Positions 1 through 4,569 of a DNA stretch of 9,182 nucleotides are shown here, one piece after another; the first letter of the stretch is position 1, and each line of letters starts with the position of its first letter. The stretch is from JBFHER01 sp041584055 (GTDB lineage: Bacteria > Bacteroidota > Bacteroidia > Bacteroidales > UBA5342). The DNA is taken from contig JBFHER010000158.1 in NCBI GenBank assembly GCA_041584055.1, positions 1 through 9,182 of the forward strand, read 5' to 3'. The notes under the pieces were generated by a model that saw nothing but the letters and a program-made list of their open reading frames with translations, searched no databases and was not told the DNA's origin. The position numbers were made by a program, and so were the translations under genes.

Positions 1-939
1 AACGATCCCTGCAGCGTTTGCATACATGGGCACGGCTAAAATCACAGCCAAAGGCACAGCATACCATTTATCGGCCGATAAATACTCAGTGAAAAAGTTT
101 TCCGGTACATAGCCATGCATGGCAGCACCAATGGCAATACCGATAACGACATATAAAAGCACTTTACTCACAATCTCCCATCCTTCCTTAATGATCCCCG
201 GCAAACGTTCAATAAAAGGTGTTTTTTCCGATTCCCATTGTTGAGAAACCTGCTGCGAGTTAGCTTGAATTTGTTGTACCCAATCACTGAGGTAACGGTC
301 TAGTTTCAATCTCCCCAATACAAAACCACCAATTATCCCCATTAAAATCCCGCTCACAGCATATATCAAAGTTGCTTTAACACCAAAAAGCCCCAGAAAC
401 ATGGCAACCGCAACCTCATTAACCAAAGGAGAGGTAATAAGAAACGAGAAGGTCACCCCCAAAGGAATTCCACCGTTCACAAAACCAATGAACAATGGTA
501 TGGATGAACATGAGCAGAAAGGTGTTACTGCTCCAAAAAAAGATGCAAAGAAATACTCAAGGCCGTACAGTTTTTTTGTTGTGAGATAAACACGCAGCCG
601 TTCAACTGGAAAATACGCATTCACCAGGCCCATTAAACTGCTAATTAGAAATAACAGTATTAAAATCTTTATTGTATCGTAAAAGAAAAAATTAACTGCT
701 ACACCTAAGTGTGATTCGGGATTGAGTTTTAACAGATCGTAGGTAAAAGTGTCAACCAGACCAGGTAAATAGTGATAAAGTGCGATTAAACAAGGTAAAA
801 CAATAAGGATTGAAATAATTAATCGTACGTTGTATTTATTGCCCTCTCTTGCTTGATCCGGATTTTCCAAAACATAGGCAACATCCCTTGATTTATTTCT
901 ATTTTTCAGTAGCATATTAAAAATATATTTTTTGATCAT
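1..939 (-). CDS. arsP: ArsP-type permease (PF03773-like, UPF0718), C-terminus cut by window edge
   Basis: Reading the minus strand from ATG 939 gives 313 codons with no stop before position 1, so the C-terminus is missing. This polytopic inner-membrane permease has hydrophobic segments at about residues 38-60, 86-110, 127-155, 158-185, 187-208, 255-275 and 292 onward. Diagnostic motifs are TPFCSCSSIP (139-148, Cys142 and Cys144), PLVNEVAVA (171-179) and PMYANAAGI (304-312). These belong to the predicted permease family whose studied member ArsP exports trivalent organoarsenicals; the paired cysteines would suit an As(III) ligand. The arsenical substrate is inferred from family and from the arsR-led neighbours. 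It starts 42 nt after the arsG stop and has its own copy of the operator-like palindrome 6 nt before the ATG, so it may be induced separately. No clear Shine-Dalgarno is seen, and an in-frame TTG (951-949) is an alternative start. Family is sure; substrate is less so. Confidence 0.82.
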   Translation of the reverse strand, partial: MIKKYIFNMLLKNRNKSRDVAYVLENPDQAREGNKYNVRLIISILIVLPCLIALYHYLPGLVDTFTYDLLKLNPESHLGVAVNFFFYDTIKILILLFLISSLMGLVNAYFPVERLRVYLTTKKLYGLEYFFASFFGAVTPFCSCSSIPLFIGFVNGGIPLGVTFSFLITSPLVNEVAVAMFLGLFGVKATLIYAVSGILMGIIGGFVLGRLKLDRYLSDWVQQIQANSQQVSQQWESEKTPFIERLPGIIKEGWEIVSKVLLYVVIGIAIGAAMHGYVPENFFTEYLSADKWYAVPLAVILAVPMYANAAGIV

Positions 940-945
940 CTTCCC

Positions 946-963
946 GTTCGTCAAATAACGAAC
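946..963 (-). promoter_or_regulatory. Putative ArsR operator, copy 3 (before arsP)
   Basis: The palindrome GTTCG-N8-CGAAC has perfect 5-bp half-sites with centre TCAAATAA on the plus strand. It lies 6 nt upstream of the arsP ATG. The same half-sites at the same spacing occur before arsR and in the arsR/thioredoxin gap. No convincing -33/-7 promoter is visible around this copy, so it could act on a cryptic promoter or as a roadblock to transcription coming from arsG. Confidence 0.6.
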
Positions 964-969
964 AATCAA

Positions 970-997
970 TTCAAATTTTTTTTATAAAAAAATTGAA
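970..997 (-). terminator. A/T-only hairpin at the end of arsG (possible weak terminator or attenuator)
   Basis: TTCAA(A)TTTTTTT pairs with AAAAAAATTGAA around a short loop, with one bulged base. It overlaps the last codons and stop of arsG and ends just before the arsP operator. It lacks a GC-rich stem, so it is not a canonical intrinsic terminator. Its position between two genes that may be separately regulated suggests partial termination or an mRNA processing point. This is tentative. Confidence 0.25.
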
Positions 998-1680
998 ATC
1001 ACATAATATAAACCGACAACAATGAATAAAACGGCTATTACCCTTCTAAACCAGCGTTCAAAAGTTCTCAGTTTGTTGTAAACATTGCCGATTGAGCCAA
1101 CACTAAAAGCAATTAGCCAGGCAAAAATTATCACCGGTATTCCGGTTGCAAAGGCAAATACCACAGGCAGATACAAACCGCTAGTGCTGCTAATGGTCAT
1201 TGGCATTAACATCCCGAAATAAAGGACACCGCTGTAAGGACAAAATGCCAAAGCAAAGACAATTCCCAACAAAAGTACCCCCAGAAATCCACTGTTTGAT
1301 TTGGTTTCCATTTTTTCTGTCAGCGAGCCGATACCGGGAATCGTTAGTTTTATGATGCCCAGCATAAACAATCCAATAAGGATTAAAAGTGGCCCCAGCA
1401 CCTTTTCACCCCATTCCTGCAAAAAGCCGGCAAAATCGAACTGACTGGCTCCAAAAAAGAACAAGAAACCAATTGCTGTATAAGATATTGCACGTCCTAA
1501 AGTATAAACCAATCCGTTAACAAAAACCTTTCGTTGACTTGCAATGTCTTTGCTTATATAACCAATAGCCGTAATATTGGTTGCCAACGGGCAGGGACTT
1601 ATGGCTGTCATAAGTCCCAGAATAAATGCCGTCAGAATCGGAAACTGAGAGGTCTCCAGAAAATTTTGTAAAACCTCCAT
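982..1680 (-). CDS. arsG: ArsG-family (CcdA/DsbD-like) aromatic arsenical efflux permease
   Basis: A 232-aa inner-membrane protein with about six hydrophobic segments (roughly 13-38, 57-77, 94-117, 131-160, 167-197, 214-232). It has the CcdA/DsbD transmembrane layout. Two conserved cysteines sit at the expected membrane sites: Cys30 in SPCPLATN and Cys147 in FCPYSGVLYF. In generic CcdA proteins these pass electrons from cytoplasmic thioredoxin to periplasmic partners. The SPCPLATN-type variant next to an ArsF-like protein is what I recall being named ArsG, the efflux permease of the Shewanella arsEFG operon for trivalent aromatic aminoarsenicals. The start follows the arsF stop by 2 nt, so the two are surely cotranscribed and probably translationally coupled. 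A plain thiol-disulfide transporter feeding the neighbouring thioredoxin-fold proteins is the main alternative; the two roles are not exclusive. Confidence 0.75.
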   Translation of the reverse strand: MEVLQNFLETSQFPILTAFILGLMTAISPCPLATNITAIGYISKDIASQRKVFVNGLVYTLGRAISYTAIGFLFFFGASQFDFAGFLQEWGEKVLGPLLILIGLFMLGIIKLTIPGIGSLTEKMETKSNSGFLGVLLLGIVFALAFCPYSGVLYFGMLMPMTISSTSGLYLPVVFAFATGIPVIIFAWLIAFSVGSIGNVYNKLRTFERWFRRVIAVLFIVVGLYYVISIFL

Positions 1681-1682
1681 AA

Positions 1683-2120
1683 TTACAACATTGAATCAAT
1701 GGTTGTTTTCAATTTACTTTTAAATTTATCGGGTTTGGTTCGGGCATTTAAAAAAGCATCGGTGGTTAAGTCAACTTTCTTATCGCCATTAACAATTAGA
1801 AGAGCTTGTCCGCTGATTTTATATTTTGCCACCAATGGATTGTCCTTTTCTTCTTCCCTGTTAATTGATTTAAATGTCACCTTGTCGCCATACTTTTCTT
1901 TAATTGCCTCTTTCGAAACAGCCTCCACAGCCTGACATGTTGCGCAACGTCGTGTGGCATGAAAATAATAGACCTTGACTTCGCTTGATTTTTGATTCTC
2001 GGCACAAGTAACATTTGTTGCGCATGTATTATCAGTGGCAGCACCATTGCAACATTGTGCTGAAACAGAACTTATCCCTACAAAAAGGAGAAAACTGAAT
2101 ATGCTAATAATTTTTTTCAT
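1683..2120 (-). CDS. arsF: ArsF-like exported thioredoxin-fold protein, Cys-rich N-terminus
   Basis: A 145-aa protein with a Sec signal peptide (KK at 2-3, hydrophobic 4-16, likely cleavage after SVSA at residue 21). A cysteine-rich stretch follows: Cys23, Cys24, Cys33 and Cys39. From about residue 47 comes a thioredoxin-like fold beginning YYFHATRRCATC, with a CxxC at Cys59/Cys62. The YYFHxxxRCxTC signature between a small thioredoxin and an ArsG-type permease matches the ArsF family, described in Shewanella as needed with ArsE for resistance to nitroaromatic arsenicals. The exact chemistry is not established to my knowledge. Residue 23 is Cys right after AQ, which is not a normal lipobox, so a soluble periplasmic protein is more likely than a lipoprotein. 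It lies 10 nt after the upstream thioredoxin gene and 2 nt before arsG. Periplasmic relay with ArsG is an inference. Confidence 0.72.
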   Translation of the reverse strand: MKKIISIFSFLLFVGISSVSAQCCNGAATDNTCATNVTCAENQKSSEVKVYYFHATRRCATCQAVEAVSKEAIKEKYGDKVTFKSINREEEKDNPLVAKYKISGQALLIVNGDKKVDLTTDAFLNARTKPDKFKSKLKTTIDSML

Positions 2121-2130
2121 TTTATATTTA

Positions 2131-2364
2131 TTATTTGGTTAACAACTTTATTATTTCGTCTGTTGAAGGCACTTTCCCCTTAACAACAATTTCCCCGTCA
2201 ACCACCAATGCAGGCGTCGTCATAACGCCAAACTGCATAATTTCAACGATGTCTTCTACTTTGGTAACAGTGGCATTAACACCGCTTTTTTCAATAGCGT
2301 CTCTGGTTGCTTTCTCCAGCGCTTTGCATTTTGCACATCCTGTGCCTAATACTTTAATCTCCAT
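2131..2364 (-). CDS. Small thioredoxin/glutaredoxin-like redox-active disulfide protein (ArsE-position)
   Basis: With ATG 2364 the product is 77 aa, the usual size for the small thioredoxin family typified by redox-active disulfide protein 2 (MTH895/TM0996 type). It starts directly with the first beta strand, MEIKVLGTG, followed by the CAKC redox motif (Cys10/Cys13) and the cis-proline loop MTTPALVV (Pro51). No signal peptide is present, so it is cytoplasmic. A longer frame exists: an ATG at 2394 adds 10 residues, and a TTG at 2421 would start inside the palindrome at 2414-2431. Both extensions lack family-like sequence, so I chose 2364. Its place between arsR and arsF corresponds to arsE in arsEFG operons. 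A role as cytoplasmic electron donor or As-handling thiol protein is inferred; I am sure of the fold but not of the ArsE name. Confidence 0.8.
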   Translation of the reverse strand: MEIKVLGTGCAKCKALEKATRDAIEKSGVNATVTKVEDIVEIMQFGVMTTPALVVDGEIVVKGKVPSTDEIIKLLTK

Positions 2365-2413
2365 TTTTGCAAGTTTTAAATGATTGATATCCATTGTATA
2401 ATTATTATTCGCT

Positions 2414-2431
2414 ATTCGCAAAACAACGAAC
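2414..2431 (-). promoter_or_regulatory. Putative ArsR operator, copy 2 (arsR/thioredoxin gap)
   Basis: The TTCG-N8-CGAA palindrome with flanking bases (A at 2414, C at 2431) lies in the 84-nt gap after arsR. On the minus strand it reads GTTCG-TTGTTTTG-CGAAT, agreeing with the other two copies in both half-sites and in spacing. An extra half-site TTCG at 2408-2411 follows. It is 49 nt before the chosen start of the thioredoxin gene. No strong -7 box is seen; TAGCTGTT at 2436-2429 is a poor match. A separately induced promoter for arsE-F-G is inferred. Confidence 0.6.
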
Positions 2432-2448
2432 AGCTATTTTAAATTTTT

Positions 2449-2748
2449 TTATATCTGCAGAAACTGACGAAACAACTCTTGAGCTTCCGTCCAGTTTTCT
2501 TTATCAATACAATATTTTATTCTTGGTGATTGTATTTCTCCCTGAATTAATCCGGCGTCTTTTAGTTCTTTCAAATGCTGAGACAGGGTAGATTTTGCAA
2601 TTGGAAGTTCATCGCTTAAATCTCCGCTGTAACAACAACTTTGGTTTGACAATAACTCCAGGACAAACATCCTAACCGGGTGTCCCATCGCCTTAGCGTA
2701 CCGTGCTGTTTTTAATTGCTTCTCCGTATTAATTGATTTCACACTCAC
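2449..2748 (-). CDS. arsR: ArsR/SmtB-family metalloregulatory repressor
   Basis: A 99-aa winged-helix regulator. The N-terminal helix region carries AKAMGHPVRMFVLELL (20-33). The recognition helix-turn-helix lies around IAKSTLSQHLKELKDAGLI (50-68), followed by a short wing ending RIKYC (76-80). Candidate metalloid ligands are Cys38 and Cys39 in the loop before the helix-turn-helix (NQSCCYSGDL), with Cys80 as a possible third. This is an adjacent CC pair, not the CxC of the classical ELCVCDL box. In the family, As(III) or an organoarsenical binding to cysteines releases DNA. It is the first gene of the minus-strand block, so it is very likely autoregulated: an 18-bp palindrome begins 3 nt upstream of its ATG and overlaps the 3' end of a good -7 box. 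The start is fixed by this spacing and by normal family length. Confidence 0.93.
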   Translation of the reverse strand: MSVKSINTEKQLKTARYAKAMGHPVRMFVLELLSNQSCCYSGDLSDELPIAKSTLSQHLKELKDAGLIQGEIQSPRIKYCIDKENWTEAQELFRQFLQI

Positions 2749-2751
2749 TCT

Positions 2752-2769
2752 ATTCGTAAATTTGCGAAC
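2752..2769 (-). promoter_or_regulatory. Putative ArsR operator, copy 1 (arsR autoregulation)
   Basis: The palindrome ATTCG-TAAATTTG-CGAAC lies between the -7 box and the arsR ATG, 3 nt from the start codon. Its centre is itself nearly symmetric (AAATTT), making this the best of the three copies. Placement over the likely transcription start fits steric repression by ArsR. Confidence 0.7.
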
Positions 2770-2798
2770 AAAGGTAAATACTTTTTTTTTAGTAGCAA
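2769..2798 (-). promoter_or_regulatory. Bacteroidota-type promoter for arsR
   Basis: On the minus strand, TACCTTTG (2776-2769) matches the TAnnTTTG -7 consensus. TTG (2798-2796) lies 19 nt upstream, as expected for the -33 box. The spacer contains a run of A on the minus strand (T-run 2782-2790 on plus). The predicted start site, near 2762, gives a leader of about 14 nt. The last G of the -7 box is the first base of the operator palindrome. Confidence 0.6.
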
Positions 2799-2939
2799 CC
2801 CTTGGATCACATTTTTTCAGTGTACAATGAAAAAAAACAAAATTATACAGGATTCAAGCATCATTGAACTTTAAGTTGGTTATGGTCAATGATTGCAAGA
2901 TCAAACAAACTTGCGTACAGGCAACACGTGTGCAGATGC

Positions 2940-2970
2940 TTGTGACTTAGACCAACATTCCGTATTTTAG
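2940..2970 (+). promoter_or_regulatory. Possible promoter for the ECF sigma gene
   Basis: TTG (2940-2942) is 20 nt from TATTTTAG (2963-2970), which differs from TAnnTTTG at one position. Transcription would begin about 10 nt before the TTG start at 2988. The rest of the 2749-2987 gap holds the arsR promoter and operator at its left end and a small palindrome, ACACGTGT (2924-2931), preceded by a TTGC/GCAA inverted repeat (2911-2924). The GGGTAA-N11-TGTGTG element seen before fecR is absent here, so the sigma gene itself does not look autoregulated. Confidence 0.3.
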
Positions 2971-2987
2971 CACCAAAATCATCGCTT

Positions 2988-3548
2988 TTGAGTGATAACG
3001 ATAAAATAGCCAAACAAAAATTTGAACTCATGTTTCGTGAGCATTTCACGGGACTGTGCTATTTTGCTCAGAAGTATCTAGGAGATCTGGACAGTAGCAA
3101 AGAGATTGTACACGATGTTTTTGTAAGACTGTGGGAAAATCGTGATGCATTTGATTTTGACAAACCGGCCAAATCTTATTTGTTTACCTCTGTTTACAAC
3201 CGGAGTATGAATCACATTCGGGATCAGAAAAAATTCATGCACTCTGATGACCCACAGGTAAATGCAGACATTGTTGATGATGGCGAATTTGCAGACAATC
3301 TTGAAGTTTCAGAATTAGAGGCAAAAATCAAACAGAGTCTGGATGAATTACCCGGCAAATGCAAAGATGTTTTTCTCATGAATCGTTTTGAGGGGAAGAA
3401 ATACGCTGAAATTGCTGAAGATCTTGGGATAAGTGTAAAAACTGTTGAAGCACACATGAGCAAGGCTTTGAAATTGCTTAAACATGATTTGCAGGACTAT
3501 TTATACATTTTTTTATTGCTCATTTTAAAAAATAACAATTTTATTTAA
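2988..3548 (+). CDS. ECF sigma factor, FecI-like (Bacteroidota sigma-70 family)
   Basis: A 186-aa extracytoplasmic-function sigma factor. Region 2 spans about 15-83, with the core-binding stretch DLDSSKEIVHDVFVRLWENR (33-52) and FTSVYNRSMNHIR (66-78). An acidic linker runs from 85 to 112. Region 4 spans about 118-168, with the helix-turn-helix YAEIAEDLGISVKTVEAHMSKAL (139-161). It carries a hydrophobic tail, YLYIFLLLIL (171-180), a feature I associate with FecR-partnered sigma factors of this phylum, possibly for anti-sigma contact. The start is TTG 2988, which leaves 14 residues before the first conserved helix, as is usual; ATG 3030 (residue 15) would trim into that helix and is less likely. 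Encoded just upstream of a FecR-like gene and a receptor with an STN domain, it should be held by FecR and released on ligand signalling. The promoter it reads is probably GGGTAA-N11-TGTGTG. Confidence 0.93.
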   Translation: MSDNDKIAKQKFELMFREHFTGLCYFAQKYLGDLDSSKEIVHDVFVRLWENRDAFDFDKPAKSYLFTSVYNRSMNHIRDQKKFMHSDDPQVNADIVDDGEFADNLEVSELEAKIKQSLDELPGKCKDVFLMNRFEGKKYAEIAEDLGISVKTVEAHMSKALKLLKHDLQDYLYIFLLLILKNNNFI

Positions 3549-3571
3549 GGGTAATGCTAACCCTGTGTGTG
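3549..3571 (+). promoter_or_regulatory. Putative ECF-sigma promoter element, copy A (before fecR)
   Basis: GGGTAA (3549-3554), 11 nt, TGTGTG (3566-3571), starting directly after the sigma stop codon and ending 14 nt before the fecR ATG. A T-rich tract precedes it. The same two boxes at identical spacing recur at 8243-8265. An AGGGT/ACCCT hairpin (3548-3564) also forms here but is not conserved in the second copy, which argues that the linear boxes matter, not the fold. Assignment to the local sigma factor is inferred. Confidence 0.5.
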
Positions 3572-3585
3572 TAAATAAAGAAGAA

Positions 3586-4569
3586 ATGAATCAAGACAAC
3601 AAACATATGGCACCAATGAACCTTTTAACAAGGGTTCTTGCGGGTGAAGCATCCGGGGATGAAAAATCTGCCGTGAATCAATGGTTGTTGGAATCTGAAG
3701 AAAACAAAAAGGAATTTGACACACTTAAACGATTATGGGGACTGACAGGAAATCATACCTTATCTGAAACATTGGACATAGATAAAGAATGGGCTGTTTT
3801 GGATGCTAAAATCAGTCCAAAAAAGAAGGTTCTAAGACTACAAACATTTATCAGAGTTGCGGCATCCATTATTGTGGTTCTTGGACTTAGCTACTTTGGC
3901 ATCCGGCAATTTTCTTACAAAACCATTAAATCTGATTTGGCAAAAATAGATAACATTGAACTTCCGGATGGGTCAATGGTTAGCTTAAATGCCAATTCAT
4001 CAATTCGTTATGCAAACAACTTTGGATCTAAAAACAGAAAGCTTGTTTTAAAAGGAGAAGGATTTTTCAATGTAGCATCCAACAAAGAGCTGCCTTTTAT
4101 TATCAGCGCAGGGGAAGCCCGTGTACAAGTTGTAGGAACACAGTTTAATGTCAAAGCTTACAAACATGATCCGGAAGTAACTGTAAGTGTTATAGAAGGA
4201 AAAGTTGATCTATTCACACAGGGTACACCATCAGAAAAAGTGCGTATTGTGGGGGGAGAAAGTGCACGAATAAAAAAATCACAAGAAATAATTAAGAAGC
4301 TTGCTGAACTCGATCCCAATGATTTTTCATGGAAAACCATGGATATTGTTTTTGAAAACAATACCCTGCAGGAAGTGGCAAAAGTGTTGGAAAACACATA
4401 TCACTACAACTTTGAATTAAGCGAAAAGGTTAAAGATTGTACAATTACCGTTGAGTTTGAGAATCAAAACATAAGTTCGGTCCTTAAAGTCCTTCAATCA
4501 ACCTTAAATCTTGAGATGGAACAAAAAGGAAAAACAATTCTAATTTCCGGTGAAGGATGCGTCAAATAA
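3586..4569 (+). CDS. FecR-family anti-sigma factor (FecR plus DUF4974 domains)
   Basis: A 327-aa inner-membrane anti-sigma regulator starting at ATG 3586 (MNQDNKH), preceded by the purine-rich AAAGAAGAA. An in-frame GTG at 3565 would lie in the promoter-like element, so I rejected it. Residues 1-80 are the cytoplasmic sigma-binding part, with AGEASGDEKSAVNQWLLES (19-37). One transmembrane helix spans about 90-106 (VAASIIVVLGLSYFGIR). The periplasmic FecR domain follows, with LPDGSMVSLNANSSI (126-140) and GEGFFNV (157-163). A C-terminal DUF4974 domain begins at about residue 252. The protein senses the TonB receptor's STN domain across the periplasm and controls the sigma factor encoded upstream. 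Its last 13 nt overlap the receptor gene, implying translational coupling. The DUF4974 domain looks structurally parallel to the receptor STN domain. Confidence 0.93.
   Translation: MNQDNKHMAPMNLLTRVLAGEASGDEKSAVNQWLLESEENKKEFDTLKRLWGLTGNHTLSETLDIDKEWAVLDAKISPKKKVLRLQTFIRVAASIIVVLGLSYFGIRQFSYKTIKSDLAKIDNIELPDGSMVSLNANSSIRYANNFGSKNRKLVLKGEGFFNVASNKELPFIISAGEARVQVVGTQFNVKAYKHDPEVTVSVIEGKVDLFTQGTPSEKVRIVGGESARIKKSQEIIKKLAELDPNDFSWKTMDIVFENNTLQEVAKVLENTYHYNFELSEKVKDCTITVEFENQNISSVLKVLQSTLNLEMEQKGKTILISGEGCVK

Noticed and set aside
401..589. 62-aa open frame on the plus strand
   Set aside because: It is antisense to the arsP permease, whose TPFCSC and NEVAV motifs show the minus strand is coding here; the product is low-complexity with no family features.
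2365..2421. TTG start at 2421 (or ATG 2394) for the small thioredoxin
   Set aside because: The TTG lies inside the operator palindrome and the extra residues do not resemble the family, whose members begin at the strand before the CxxC motif.
3548..3564. AGGGT/ACCCT hairpin after the sigma gene as a terminator
   Set aside because: The stem is only 5 bp with no following U-run, it is not kept in the second copy of the element at 8243, and fecR begins 22 nt later.
3565..3585. GTG start at 3565 for the FecR-like protein
   Set aside because: It falls within the GGGTAA-N11-TGTGTG element; ATG 3586 with a purine-rich leader is better placed.
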